A DNA stretch of 64,000 nt from Mesorhizobium sp. WSM2240 (GCF_040438645.1 NZ_CP159255.1:81462-145461), one strand, 5' to 3'; counted from the stretch's first letter, positions 17,144 through 25,715 are shown. Notes: a model not told the origin generated them from the letters alone. Numbers and translations are program-made.

Positions 17144-17677
17144 TCAGAGGCACCACGGCCTCCGCTTACCTGACCACTGTCTGGCCAGGCCTTCGGCGAC
17201 CAATATGCTGCCGGCGGACCTGCCGTTGACCTGAACGATGCGAAGGCTGCGGCCGTACTGATCGACATCCCGACTTCCCTTTCGCACGACCGTTACTGTG
17301 CCGGAATTCAGGATCTCGACAAGCCGCAGGGTGGCGCGATCGCCGCGCTCCTTCTCGCTCGCGCATTTGTAGTCTCGGACCTCAGGCGCATCGATGTCGA
17401 GCATCCTGATCTTCTCGCCTTTGAGCCGGATCGTGTCTCCGTCGATGACGCAGGTGCGATCAAGCGAAGTGTAGCATTCCCGGAAAGTGACGCGGCTAGC
17501 TTGTGCCGTAGGGTTCGAGATCAGTCCAAGGCCGGTAACGCCGGAGATGGCGTCGCGACCGTAGAAACCAGCGACGGCCATGACCACGAGCGCCGGGATC
17601 AGCCACGGCGATTCGAGCAGTCCGCGTCTGCGGCTTCTCGGCCTTCTTCGCTTCCTGAATCCGACAACGTTGCCCAC
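17144..17677 (-). CDS. Membrane-anchored thermonuclease (SNase) family protein
   Basis: GTG 17677 is the best start because GGAGG lies six bases upstream; longer in-frame starts exist (17698, 17725). A basic N-terminus and one hydrophobic segment (WLIPALVVMAVAGFYG) anchor it, with the nuclease domain outside. The SNase signature is complete: CVIDGDTIRLKGEKIRMLDIDAPE, then the RGDRAT/LRL region and DQYGRSLRIVQVNG. Catalytic Asp, Arg and Glu equivalents appear present. It is likely an active periplasmic nuclease. SNase-like genes are repeated in this window (1392, 54387). Confidence 0.85.
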   Translation of the reverse strand: MGNVVGFRKRRRPRSRRRGLLESPWLIPALVVMAVAGFYGRDAISGVTGLGLISNPTAQASRVTFRECYTSLDRTCVIDGDTIRLKGEKIRMLDIDAPEVRDYKCASEKERGDRATLRLVEILNSGTVTVVRKGSRDVDQYGRSLRIVQVNGRSAGSILVAEGLARQWSGKRRPWCL

Positions 17678-17922
17678 ACACCCCTCCGAACAGAGCATTC
17701 TGCCTGAAATCCCCGAACAGTCCATTGATGCAGTCGCTCAAAAATGCGCGGGTCCGCTTCAGTTCCCGGCATCACCACGGTGCTCCCAGCAGAACCAGAC
17801 CGTTTGCTTGCCTCGCGGAAATCCCCAACCACCCCATTTCGTACAGCCCTGGTGTTCGCATTAGTGCTCGAATATCCCTACAGGACGAGCGACAGGCGCT
17901 GGCTGCGAGGAGGGTTCGTCGC

Positions 17923-18627
17923 TCATTTGGGGAACAGACCGTATTCGGAAGCCATGTCGATCGGCTTTATCATCTCTTCACCGCCTTTGAATTTGCTCGA
18001 ATTCACCTGGCGGTCGACCCGGTAGAATTCCAAGTCGCCATCGAGAGTCTGGCTGAGGAGTGCCTTGGCCTCGTTCACCGGCGTCGCCGGATCCAGCCAT
18101 GCATCGTAGGCCGAGGGATCGAGGATCACGGGTTGGCGATCGTGCAGGTTGCTCATCGGATTTTCGGCCGGCGCCGTCAGTATCGTGCAGCTGGTGATGT
18201 CCAGGGTCGAATTGTACGCCCAGAGCCCTGCGAATGAGAACGGCCGGTGGTCTGCAAGGAATATGTACCAGGGGTCCCGGCCACCATCGGCAGGGCTCTT
18301 CGTCCATTCGTAGAACCCGTCGGCCGGGACCAGGCAGCGCTTCGATTTGAACGCGTCGCGGAATGCAGGCTTCGCATCTGCCTCCTCCGATCGCGCATTG
18401 AACATCTGAAACTTCGGGACCTCTTTCGCCCAGTATGGCACCAGCCACCATCTGCCTTGGCGGAGCTTGTGGTTGCCGTCCTCAGCGATGGTGATGAAGG
18501 GGACCTCCTCAGTCGGTGCGACATTGTAGGCCGGCGCATCGTTGCGATGCTTCTCCCAATCCAACGTCAAACGGTAGAGCCGATGAATTTCCGACCAGGG
18601 CAGATATCGAGTGTAACGACCGCACAT
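17923..18627 (-). CDS. SOS-response-associated peptidase (HMCES/YedK family)
   Basis: A 234-residue protein with the invariant Met-Cys start (MCGRYTRY); Cys2, after removal of Met1, forms a thiazolidine crosslink with abasic sites in ssDNA. Further family motifs: YNVAPTEEVPFI, LVPYWAKE, FNARSEE, RCLVPADGFYEW and the His motif NLHDRQPVIL. It shields abasic sites in ssDNA, useful during conjugative transfer. It is followed four bases later on the same strand by a gene series of unknown function; the run 18631-20169 is probably a separate plasmid operon feeding into it. Confidence 0.92.
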   Translation of the reverse strand: MCGRYTRYLPWSEIHRLYRLTLDWEKHRNDAPAYNVAPTEEVPFITIAEDGNHKLRQGRWWLVPYWAKEVPKFQMFNARSEEADAKPAFRDAFKSKRCLVPADGFYEWTKSPADGGRDPWYIFLADHRPFSFAGLWAYNSTLDITSCTILTAPAENPMSNLHDRQPVILDPSAYDAWLDPATPVNEAKALLSQTLDGDLEFYRVDRQVNSSKFKGGEEMIKPIDMASEYGLFPK

Positions 18628-18630
18628 GCG

Positions 18631-18996
18631 CTAGTTCCGCAAAATATCCGGCACGCTTAGCGGGCCGCTTTCGAGAATTCGCTGCCATTCTTCGTGGCGA
18701 CGCCATGCTCCCCGTGCCCGGCCATTTTCCCGGTCGCGCTTGGGGTCGAACAGCGTACCACCGAAATGATCCTTGAAGGCCCTTGCGGATGCAAGGTCGG
18801 CGAAACAATGAAGCCGATAGTTCTCCTGCTTTCCGTTCGGCCAGATGGAAGTGACGCTGCGCGTTCGATAGGTCCACCCCCGCGCCTGGCAAAACTTCAT
18901 GATCAGCGCGAGATTGCTCATGACGCAAACATCATCCGGCAGCGCCACCTGATAGGGATAAGCGCGGTCGATGGCTGCATAGGAAAGCTCACCCAT
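18631..18996 (-). CDS. Hypothetical protein
   Basis: A 121-residue protein starting at ATG 18996, which overlaps the end of the preceding gene by eight bases. Mixed alpha/beta, with SIWPNGKQENYRLHCFADLA and a basic C-terminus. It ends three bases before the HMCES gene start and is probably co-transcribed with it. No family recognised; similar small genes accompany HMCES on rhizobial plasmids in my recollection. Confidence 0.65.
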   Translation of the reverse strand: MGELSYAAIDRAYPYQVALPDDVCVMSNLALIMKFCQARGWTYRTRSVTSIWPNGKQENYRLHCFADLASARAFKDHFGGTLFDPKRDRENGRARGAWRRHEEWQRILESGPLSVPDILRN

Positions 18997-19225
18997 TCGT
19001 CTCGCTGGCATCTGTCTCCACCGGCCATCTCTTATGGTGCCATTGCCTGCTGAAGCCCGACGAAACGGCAACCCTGAAATATTGAATTTCGCGCTCCAGA
19101 TAGGCGACCTGAACAATCAGCGCGCGAACCGCAGCGCGAGCATCTCCGTCACAGGAGGCGATGACGGTGTCGACGTTGCGCTCCAGACCATCGTCCGGTT
19201 CGGTGGCGGGCTTTGGGGATTGCAT
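18989..19225 (-). CDS. Small hypothetical protein
   Basis: A 78-residue protein starting at ATG 19225 (MQSPKPATEPDD). A helical stretch (ARAAVRALIVQVAYLEREIQYFRVAV) looks like a short coiled coil; the C-terminus is basic (SRQWHHKRWPVE). It abuts the upstream gene by one base and overlaps the downstream one, so it is an internal operon member. Confidence 0.65.
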   Translation of the reverse strand: MQSPKPATEPDDGLERNVDTVIASCDGDARAAVRALIVQVAYLEREIQYFRVAVSSGFSRQWHHKRWPVETDASETNG

Positions 19226-19226
19226 T

Positions 19227-19526
19227 TCATCGCACGGCCTGAAACAGATCCGGCTGCGCCGTCGGGTCCGGCCACGGCAGCCGGCGAAGGCCGTCGTAGA
19301 CGAGATCAACGGAATCCGGATCGTAGAAACAGGCCCTCAGCACCGGCAAAATCTTGGCGTCATAGAGCGCCCGTTCTTCTTCGGTCAGATCATCCTTCGA
19401 ACGAAAATCCAGCTCGTATGCCAGCCGGTCTTCAGGGCGGCCGCTTCCGAAATATCCGTTCTCGCACAACTCTTCCAGAATGCCTTCAGCGGTCTCAAAG
19501 AGCCATTCATCTCTCTCGCTGGGCAT
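19227..19526 (-). CDS. Small acidic hypothetical protein
   Basis: A 99-residue acidic protein; start ATG 19526 (MPSERDEWLFETAEGILEEL). Contains SKDDLTEEERALYDAKILPVL, suggesting helical hairpins. No signal, membrane segment or known motif. Part of the minus-strand run 18631-20169. Confidence 0.65.
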   Translation of the reverse strand: MPSERDEWLFETAEGILEELCENGYFGSGRPEDRLAYELDFRSKDDLTEEERALYDAKILPVLRACFYDPDSVDLVYDGLRRLPWPDPTAQPDLFQAVR

Positions 19527-19551
19527 GGTGGTCTCCGCTAGTTGGCTTGTT

Positions 19552-19956
19552 TCAGTTCGTTGCCTGCTCCAGGGCATCGATCGCGGTCAAAATGGCCTGC
19601 CTTTTTGGTTCGATGGGCTCCTCGGGGCTGAAATCTGACAGCTCGAGCGCCGTAAAAGCGATTGTCACGGCGTTGACCAGCTCACGCGCGCGCCCTTGAT
19701 CTTCGAAATCTGCGGCGACGACCCAGGCGAGGTCTGCAACAGCGCTATCGAGGAATTCGCGTTGATCGTCCGCGTCCCGAACGCGCGATCGGAGCATGAC
19801 AAGCGCAGTGTCGCGATCGACGAGCTGCGTCGCCGGACTGGTGACTAGCTGCAGGTGAGCGCTTTCCGGGCGCTGCTTGCCTTTTCCATCCCATCCCGCA
19901 CATGCGGCATCGACGGCGGCGGTGTCGGCGGCGTCCCATATGGCAGCGGCCTCCAT
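19552..19956 (-). CDS. Hypothetical protein
   Basis: A 134-residue helical, acidic protein with repeated alanine-rich helices (DSAVADLAWVVAADFEDQGRAR). No known domain. It is separated by 25 to 30 bases from genes on both sides and shares their strand. Confidence 0.65.
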   Translation of the reverse strand: MEAAAIWDAADTAAVDAACAGWDGKGKQRPESAHLQLVTSPATQLVDRDTALVMLRSRVRDADDQREFLDSAVADLAWVVAADFEDQGRARELVNAVTIAFTALELSDFSPEEPIEPKRQAILTAIDALEQATN

Positions 19957-19977
19957 TTCCTGATCGGAAATGTCGAA

Positions 19978-20169
19978 CTAGTCCGAAAAGCCGGCGATGT
20001 CCCAGCCTTCGCGAATGCTGACGCCGTCAGCGGCATCTTGGGGATCGACACCGGCGCGCCTGAATACGGCAATTGCGGCATCCAAGCCACGCTGCAGCTC
20101 GTCGGGCGTGGCTTTCGGGATCGAGATCTTCATTAGCGGGAATTCCGGATCAATGCGTTCGTGCCTCAT
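19978..20169 (-). CDS. Small hypothetical protein
   Basis: A 63-residue protein starting at ATG 20169. Contains MKISIPKATPDELQRGLDAA and GVDPQDAADGVSIREGWDI, likely two or three helices. First gene of the minus-strand run; an A/T-rich upstream segment (20170-20220) may hold its promoter. Confidence 0.6.
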   Translation of the reverse strand: MRHERIDPEFPLMKISIPKATPDELQRGLDAAIAVFRRAGVDPQDAADGVSIREGWDIAGFSD

Positions 20170-20265
20170 GGCCCTACTCCTATCCCGCTTGAAGTAAGAA
20201 CAAAATGGGAACAAAAGTCAAGCGGCCCTTGACTGGCGAGGAACATTTTCCTCATTTTGGAGGCA

Positions 20266-20529
20266 ATGATTGAGACGCTGCAATTCGGTTGGCGGGTGCA
20301 CATGCGGTGCGCCTGGGGCAAGCGCGACGGCATGAAATCGATCCGAGAATGCGGCTACCGCGTCGAGCTCGACATGGACACGCTTGTCATAGCGAAAGGG
20401 CCTGGCTTTCCCATCGGCATGCTCGCCGAGAGGTTGTTCTGTCCTCGCTGCAGAAGCCGTCGAGTCACGGTGGCCTTCACCCCACCGGCCAACGAGAACT
20501 TGGCCAGGGCTCGGGGCGGTTCTTACTGA
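20266..20529 (+). CDS. Small cysteine-containing hypothetical protein
   Basis: An 87-residue protein with a late CPRCRS zinc-finger half-site and an earlier CAWGKRDG and ECGYRVELD; four cysteines could bind zinc. GGAGG lies just before ATG 20266 (close spacing), so a slightly later start remains possible. It is divergent from the minus-strand run. Confidence 0.5.
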   Translation: MIETLQFGWRVHMRCAWGKRDGMKSIRECGYRVELDMDTLVIAKGPGFPIGMLAERLFCPRCRSRRVTVAFTPPANENLARARGGSY

Positions 20530-20631
20530 GGGCGAAACACTACGCGAATTGGTCCCGTCCAATTGAAATCATTCGATCGCCGCGTTCGGATCGGCATTGG
20601 TATCATCCGCAGTTCTTGTTTGCAGCGACAG

Positions 20632-20853
20632 CTAAGCACGGAGAACCTTCATGCCGGCACATCGGCGGCATGGTTCGGCCGCGTATCCGATACCGTTCTT
20701 GACAATCGCCGCATCACGATCATTCTCGACAGCCCGCAACCCGACCCCACGGCAAGCCATGCAAGGCACTGTCCCTCGCCGCGATTTTGCGCGCTCTTCG
20801 GCCCACCATTGGAGCTGCCGCAGCTGCCGGCGCGTCAATACGGGCTGTGTCAT
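20632..20853 (-). CDS. Small zinc-finger-like protein
   Basis: A 73-residue protein with two CxxC pairs (CMAC and CRRC) separated by about 30 residues, forming a probable zinc site like a short DnaJ-type or treble-clef element. It begins at ATG 20853 in a TGATG overlap with the upstream secreted-protein gene, so it is translated from the same message. Confidence 0.6.
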   Translation of the reverse strand: MTQPVLTRRQLRQLQWWAEERAKSRRGTVPCMACRGVGLRAVENDRDAAIVKNGIGYAAEPCRRCAGMKVLRA

Positions 20854-21329
20854 CACTTGGGTGTTCCCGACGTCTCAGGCAGGCAAAAGACGCCTTGCGT
20901 GATTGAGAGGACGACGCCCCCTTTCGGTTCGACAATCGCTCCGGTCCAGGCCTGCGAATAGGTTCGGCTCGCATCGACCGCCGTCAACCACAAGACACGA
21001 TTGTCCGCGAGCTCCACCTTCACCTCCGCTTGGAGCGGGCTGTCATTGACCGTCTGTCTGTAGTGACGCTTGATCTTCACCGTCCCTTCGGGAAACAGCG
21101 CGCGGCTGTTTTCATATTCGATCTCGAATTTCGCTCCGGCAGCACCGTCGACCTTGCAAGTTCCATCCCGATCACAAATCGTGCGGGCCGTGGCTTCGCA
21201 CGTCCAGTTGTATCCTGATTGCCACATCGGGTTGCTCGCCTGCGCGAGCGCCATTCCTGGCGCCAGCATCGCGACGATTCCGGCTCCGGCGACCACTCGC
21301 CCGCAACTCGATACACTGCCATCCATCAT
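20853..21329 (-). CDS. Secreted hypothetical protein
   Basis: A 158-residue protein with a signal peptide of about 29 residues (ends MALAQASNP). The mature domain has four to six cysteines (WTCEATARTICDRDGTCKV, later VFCLPE) and a beta-rich middle, fitting a disulfide-bonded periplasmic protein. It overlaps the upstream 66-residue gene by ATGA and the downstream zinc-finger gene by TGATG. Function unknown. Confidence 0.75.
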   Translation of the reverse strand: MMDGSVSSCGRVVAGAGIVAMLAPGMALAQASNPMWQSGYNWTCEATARTICDRDGTCKVDGAAGAKFEIEYENSRALFPEGTVKIKRHYRQTVNDSPLQAEVKVELADNRVLWLTAVDASRTYSQAWTGAIVEPKGGVVLSITQGVFCLPETSGTPK

Positions 21330-21526
21330 TCTTCCGGCCCTTTCAGTTCCGTTTTCGGCGTGACCAGCAAGGGTCCTTGCTGCCGATGAAATCCGCTGCT
21401 GGCGCTGCCCTGATAAAATGCCAGCGTCATCGCTGCCACTCGCAAGGCAGCCTCAATCCCGTCGCGCTCCGCGCGTGCGCGCAGCTCCTCGAAATACACA
21501 TCCGCGATCTCTTGGGCGTCGCTCAT
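21326..21526 (-). CDS. Small hypothetical protein
   Basis: A 66-residue protein starting at ATG 21526 (MSDAQEIADVYFEEL). Helical N-terminal half, polar C-terminus. First gene of a three-gene overlapping minus-strand operon (21526 to 20632). No family recognised. Confidence 0.65.
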   Translation of the reverse strand: MSDAQEIADVYFEELRARAERDGIEAALRVAAMTLAFYQGSASSGFHRQQGPLLVTPKTELKGPEE

Positions 21527-21594
21527 GGAAAGATATTATAGTATCAACTTTTCGACCGCCAGAGGGGAAAGGAAGGCCCTGCCCCCTCTCCCCA

Positions 21595-21744
21595 GCAAGG
21601 CGACAAATCGGTCTCCCCGTCCTTCCTCCGACGGACCTCCGGTCGCGCTTCGTGCAGGATCCGCGCGGATCCGCATGCGCGGATCGGCGCCGCCCCTTCG
21701 GCTTCGCCTCGGGCGGGTGATCCCCCTCCGATTTGTCGCCTTGC
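21595..21744. repeat. Long-range perfect inverted repeat in G+C-rich leader
   Basis: Arms 21595-21611 (GCAAGGCGACAAATCGG) and 21728-21744 are perfect reverse complements of 17 bases, separated by 116 bases that contain further short palindromes. The structure lies upstream of the ParB-like remnant in a gene-free region. It could fold into a large hairpin in single-stranded DNA. Confidence 0.6.
21711..21733 (-). repeat. Dispersed G+C-rich element, copy 2 (upstream of parB remnant)
   Basis: Reverse complement reads AAATCGGAGGGGGATCACCC followed by GCC, almost the same as 2924-2949 upstream of ardC. It overlaps the right arm of the long inverted repeat. Confidence 0.55.
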
Positions 21745-21847
21745 CCCCCTCTCCCCGGTCGGGTCGCCGACTGCTCGGGAGCAGGAGCGGGGCTCCTGCC
21801 CCTTCGGGCAAGAGCAAGACCGCTTCGCGGGAAAGGAGAGAATCCCC

Positions 21848-21943
21848 ATGACTATTGCTGAAACCGAAACCTTCATGGTGCCGTTGAACAAGCTGACGAT
21901 CTCGGAAAAGAATGTCCGCAAGACCAACGCCGCCGACACTGTC
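21848..21943 (+). pseudogene. ParB-like gene, N-terminal remnant
   Basis: After a GGAAAGGAGA ribosome site, ATG 21848 opens MTIAETETFMVPLNKLTISE, then KNVRKT, the usual N-terminus of rhizobial plasmid ParB/RepB-nuclease-like proteins. The homology stops after about 30 codons, and the frame then runs into arginine-rich nonsense. The rest of the gene is absent, replaced by sequence of another gene. I read it as a deletion-fusion remnant. Confidence 0.6.
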
Positions 21944-22543
21944 CGCCCAAGGCGAAAACCCACTGCTTCACAATGTACGCACAGCGAGGGCCGGCGAGCG
22001 CGTCGTCGGCCAGGTCATCGGTCACGATGACCGCGTGGCCGTTCTTGTAACTGAAAACGGCATCGTTGCCGCCGATCGGGCTGATCTGGCCGCTCGCCCC
22101 CCGGCAACGATCAGGAAATCGCCTTCACCGCCCGCTCCGATTTTTCGCAGCTTGGAAGGCCCGCCGAAGTGATGCGGGAGGGATCAGCCGCACCCTTGGC
22201 GCCTTCCGTGCCGCTAACTCCGGTCGAACTGCGCCGCGCCATTGCCGGCGCCAACAAGGCGTTCGACCGCATTGGGTCGTCGCTTGCCAACGACGCCGAC
22301 AAAGAGGACCTTGCCGGTGCCCGCGAGGAGATCAACAACCTGCTAAACGAGCGGCTTGAAGAAGTCCGCATCACCCAATCGCAGCAGCAGGCGGCAAGGC
22401 CGGCCGAAGAGCACCGTCCGCCAGAATCGGCGCGCGAGGCGCAAACGCCTCGCCCCACGCACGAGCCAGAGCGATCGCGTGGAACCGACAAATCGACTGG
22501 CCGAGACGCAGGGCGCGGTATCCGCGACGATTACGAGCGCTGA
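21944..22543 (+). pseudogene. Frameshifted C-terminal fragment of an unidentified plasmid gene
   Basis: One frame encodes SAQGENPLLHNVRTARAGER and VIGHDDRVAVLVTENGIVAA up to about 22100. At a CCCCCC run the coherent sequence moves to another frame (GNDQEIAFTARSDFSQLGRP), continuing through a helical and then proline- and arginine-rich C-terminus to the stop at 22543. No start belongs to it. The beta-rich first part resembles KfrB-type domains only loosely. The fragment is fused to the parB remnant. Confidence 0.5.
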
Positions 22544-22936
22544 CCGTTCCTAGGTGTAGCGGCTTGAGATTATCCAGGCTCGGGCGCGAGATCATCGCGA
22601 TTTTCGGCTCAGATTAAATGCGACTGTAAAATCGCTTCGGCTCGAATTCGGTGAGATTGGGCTCGGAATATGTGCGACGGGCTCACATTGATGAGACTGT
22701 GCGCAGACCGGTGAGAATAAGCACGACCAGCAAGAAAAGCGTCCGTTTTTCTGGCGACAGAGATAGTTCGTGCCAGTGTCAAAATTTCCGCCAGAACTGC
22801 TCGGCCGCGTCTTTCATGAGCTCCAGCCTCCCGGCCCTGCTCTCCCTCGGTAACAAATCGGGCAGCAGGGGGAAAGTGTTGGAAGGAACCAACGGAGCCT
22901 CCGGCCGGTTAGGTGTGAAAACCATGGGAGAGCTCA
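22544..22936. other. Gene-free region with loosely repeated motif
   Basis: About 390 bases without a convincing gene. Variants of TGAGAT...GGCTCG recur at roughly 22565, 22600, 22650 and 22690, reminiscent of subterminal repeats of insertion sequences, but no transposase or clear end is visible. The DUF3606 leader begins near 22850. Confidence 0.35.
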
Positions 22937-23122
22937 ATGGCGGACGACAAGAGCAAGACCGGCGGGCAGGACCGCATTCGTGTCGCCGGCGGGCAGGAAT
23001 ACGAGGTCCGCGACTTCGCCGACAAATTCGATATCTCGCCGGCCGAGGCCAAAGACCTCATCGAGCGCTTCGGCAATGACCGCGAGACGCTGGAGCGAGA
23101 GGCGAGAAAGCTGAAGGGCTGA
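22937..23122 (+). CDS. DUF3606 family small protein
   Basis: A 61-residue protein (MADDKSKTGGQDRIRVAGGQ), with EYEVRDFADKFDISPAEAKDLIERFGNDR, the typical DUF3606 sequence. The second half resembles a short HTH. The family is very common in Rhizobiales and has no defined function. It is followed two bases later by 23125-23352. Confidence 0.85.
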   Translation: MADDKSKTGGQDRIRVAGGQEYEVRDFADKFDISPAEAKDLIERFGNDRETLEREARKLKG

Positions 23123-23124
23123 CC

Positions 23125-23352
23125 ATGATCGAAGATGAGATCGTTCTGGGTAAGGAAATTGATCCGGAAACCTTCAGGATCGACATGGCTAGCGAGCTGT
23201 GCACCGCGTTAGCAGCGCTCGACGCCCCGCGCGAATTACTTGAGATCGTCGGCAGTTGGGGTGACACGATGGACGATGACGAAACACTCCGCCATCTGCG
23301 GTCCTACAATCAAAGCGGGACCTTCTATTCGAAGATCATCTGCCAAAGCTGA
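23125..23352 (+). CDS. Small hypothetical protein
   Basis: A 75-residue acidic protein. The core LDAPRELLEIVGSWGDTMDD and the end LRSYNQSGTFYSKIIC match a decayed copy on the minus strand at 56277-56513. Directly follows the DUF3606 gene and is likely co-translated. Function unknown. Confidence 0.7.
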   Translation: MIEDEIVLGKEIDPETFRIDMASELCTALAALDAPRELLEIVGSWGDTMDDDETLRHLRSYNQSGTFYSKIICQS

Positions 23353-23424
23353 ATGCTCCTCGTGGACTTCTTTCAAGGTGGCATCACCTGCTCGTACCGG
23401 ACGAGGCTGGCGGCTAAAAAAATT

Positions 23425-23709
23425 CTAGCCCGAACTTGGTCGCCAGTCACCGATGTCGTAAGCAGCCGGCTCGCGGTGTATGAGCCGGACGCTAAGCTTA
23501 TCCCGATACATCCGGGCGAACAGGCTATCGGGGAAGTGCTCGATCGCCCTGTCGCGCAGCCAGGGTTCGACCTGGCCCCAATATTGAACGCGATCTTCGG
23601 CGACGAAGCCATTGAGTGGATCGCCGAGCTTCACCTCAATGCCGCCATCCCAAAACCACGACACCGAGACATTGATCTCGCTGTGGTAGAGGTCCTGCAT
23701 GATGCTCAT
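23425..23709 (-). CDS. Hypothetical protein
   Basis: A 94-residue protein, start ATG 23709 (MSIMQDLYHSEINVSVSWFW). It is rich in aromatic residues (WFWDGGIEVKLGD, YWGQVEPWLRDRAIEHFPDS), probably a compact alpha/beta domain. It lies downstream of the DNA ligase gene on the same strand. No family named. Confidence 0.7.
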   Translation of the reverse strand: MSIMQDLYHSEINVSVSWFWDGGIEVKLGDPLNGFVAEDRVQYWGQVEPWLRDRAIEHFPDSLFARMYRDKLSVRLIHREPAAYDIGDWRPSSG

Positions 23710-23769
23710 CGGGATCGCTCCTGCATCAGCCTTCAATGCCTCAAAGGAGCAGCGGTTCCGGGGCCCGGG

Positions 23770-24648
23770 TCAATCCTCTCGCACCTCTTTCAGCGTGGCG
23801 TGGCGCAGCCCGCCTTCGCCCCGCAGGAAGCGCACGCGCCCGACCATGCCAGGCTGGGTCCATTCCGCCCCGGGGTTCCTGAATCCCTTCGGCGCCGGCG
23901 CAGGCCTCGTCTTCACCCTATCCCATAGTCGGTCGCGCATCGCGCCTTTAAGCGCGACGATGGCGCTGCCGACATACTTCCGGTCTGGCGTCGCCATCAG
24001 GGCTTGCGGAGCCTGCCCCGGCTCACGGACGACGCCGAGCAGCTCGAAGTCGGATTCGACGAAGCACTTCGTCTTGAGCCATACCTTCGACGGCCCGCTG
24101 CGGTAGCGGCTGTCGGCGCGCTTCGAGACCATCCCCTCGAGTCCCATTGCCTCGACAGCGCGGAAGATCGCCGCCGCGTGCCCCTCAAATGCCTCGCTGA
24201 ACTGTATCTTGGCATTGCCCTTCACCATGTCAGCCAACCGACGCCGGCGCTCCACTAGCGGTTTGGCGCGAAGATCGGTCCCGTCGAGGTGGAGCAGGTC
24301 GAAGGCGACGAAACAAAGACTGCCAGGATCCGACCGGATTGCCCGGCCGACAGCATTGAAGTCAGACGCACCTTTCTCGTCGCAGACGATGACCTCGCCG
24401 TCGATGATGGCCGAAGTGCATGGCAGCGCCAGAGCGGCTAGACCTATGGGCCAGAATTTTGCCGACCAGTCGTGGCCGTTGCGGGTGAAGATGCGCGCCA
24501 TGCCGTCCTGAACGATGACTTGGACACGGTAACCGTCGAACTTCACTTCGTGAATCCATTCATCGCCCTCGGGCGGCTTATCCACCAGGGTCGGGACTTG
24601 CGGGGGAATGAACTCGAGCCGAGATCCGGCGACAGAACGCTTACTCAT
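23770..24648 (-). CDS. ATP-dependent DNA ligase, LigD-type ligase domain
   Basis: A 292-residue ligase with the nucleotidyltransferase motifs in order: EVKFDGYR (motif I, adenylated Lys36), DGEVIV (III region), EGMVSKR (IV) and WLKTKCFVE (V), followed by an OB-fold half. It is a stand-alone ligase; the polymerase and phosphoesterase domains of full LigD are absent. Plasmid-borne copies are frequent in rhizobia and act in Ku-dependent end joining or nick sealing; no Ku gene is in the window. Confidence 0.9.
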   Translation of the reverse strand: MSKRSVAGSRLEFIPPQVPTLVDKPPEGDEWIHEVKFDGYRVQVIVQDGMARIFTRNGHDWSAKFWPIGLAALALPCTSAIIDGEVIVCDEKGASDFNAVGRAIRSDPGSLCFVAFDLLHLDGTDLRAKPLVERRRRLADMVKGNAKIQFSEAFEGHAAAIFRAVEAMGLEGMVSKRADSRYRSGPSKVWLKTKCFVESDFELLGVVREPGQAPQALMATPDRKYVGSAIVALKGAMRDRLWDRVKTRPAPAPKGFRNPGAEWTQPGMVGRVRFLRGEGGLRHATLKEVRED

Positions 24649-24776
24649 GCATCTACGAATCTAGTGAGTTGATTCGTATTTTAGGAGTCTCTGATAGAAA
24701 AAAGCCCCGCGCTTATGCAGTGGAGGCTATAGGTTCGGTCGCGGCCTGCACGGCATTGTGTCTGCAAATCGACCGT

Positions 24777-24853
24777 TTTCCTTACACATTTGAGAACCGC
24801 GCTTATTGAGGCGACGAAGAGCGGCAATTGCGTACGGAAAATGTGTAAGGAAA
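24777..24853. promoter_or_regulatory. Candidate res site of adjacent resolvase
   Basis: Perfect 15-base arms TTTCCTTACACATTT (24777-24791) and its reverse complement (24839-24853) with 47 bases between; a further partial copy (ATCCTTACATG) overlaps the gene start. Paired inverted subsites before a resolvase gene are the expected form of a res site, which also serves to autoregulate the gene. Confidence 0.55.
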
Positions 24854-24892
24854 TCTATTGACAGGAAAACGCTGTGTTTGCACTATCCTTAC

Positions 24893-25474
24893 ATGCTAAT
24901 TGGATATGCCCGCGTCTCAACCGCAGACCAGAACCTCGACATGCAACGAGACGCGCTGACGCGCGCCGGATGTGAGAAAATCTTTGAGGAGAAGAAGTCC
25001 GGTAAGGCGGGGAGCAAGCGTCCGGAATTCGAGGCCGCCCTCGCCTATCTTCGGCCGCAGGACGTTCTGGTGGTGTGGAAGCTCGACCGGCTCGGTCGCT
25101 CCCTTGTCGAAATGATGCGAACAATTGACAAGCTCCGCCAGGACGGCATCAAGTTCCAAAGCCTGACGGAGCACTTCGACAGCGAGACTGCACACGGCCG
25201 GTTCGCTCTACAGATGCACGGTGCTATGGCGGAATATTTCCTGGACCTGAATCGTGAGCGGACCATGGAAGGGCTCAAGGCGGCTCTCGCCCGCGGTCGC
25301 AAAGGTGGACGAAAACCCAAGCTCACTGAAGATGATATGAGAGCTGCAAAAGCCATGCTCGCGGCCGGAGATATCTCGGTAGCTGATATCGCCCGCCGCC
25401 TGGGAGTGAGCCGCGTCACCTTCTACCAATACTTCCCTCAGGCGCGGGCCCGATCGAAGGAACTAGTGAAGTGA
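24893..25474 (+). CDS. Serine recombinase, Tn3-type resolvase/invertase
   Basis: A 193-residue recombinase starting at ATG 24893 (MLIGYARVSTADQNLDMQRD). Catalytic Ser9 lies in YARVST; VWKLDRLGRS and the E-helix region follow; the C-terminus (ISVADIARRLGVSRVTFYQY) is an HTH. Dyad sites directly upstream look like its res site. No transposase accompanies it. It differs from the resolvase at 6855-7451, so the element carries two distinct resolution modules or their relics. Confidence 0.88.
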   Translation: MLIGYARVSTADQNLDMQRDALTRAGCEKIFEEKKSGKAGSKRPEFEAALAYLRPQDVLVVWKLDRLGRSLVEMMRTIDKLRQDGIKFQSLTEHFDSETAHGRFALQMHGAMAEYFLDLNRERTMEGLKAALARGRKGGRKPKLTEDDMRAAKAMLAAGDISVADIARRLGVSRVTFYQYFPQARARSKELVK

Positions 25475-25715
25475 ACGGGGGTGGAGACGCGGATCTCAAG
25501 GGCTAGTGGCGAAAATCTGACGCTTGGCACCCGTGACAAAGGACTGGATCGGGCACGATTTCCGGATAGTCAGCTGTTGGGCATTGCGGAGGCGATAGCC
25601 GCCGTTCCGTTCACGACCCCCATTGCTGCCGGTGGCGCTTCGCTTTTGTGAGGACCGCTTCTGGCCCAAGCGGGCACTCGATAACCCTGTGCTCGAAGCC
25701 AGGGCGCGGGGTATA

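Noticed and set aside
22651..23079. Plus-strand frame of 142 codons overlapping the DUF3606 gene
   Set aside because: Low-complexity basic sequence in another frame of a well-recognised gene.
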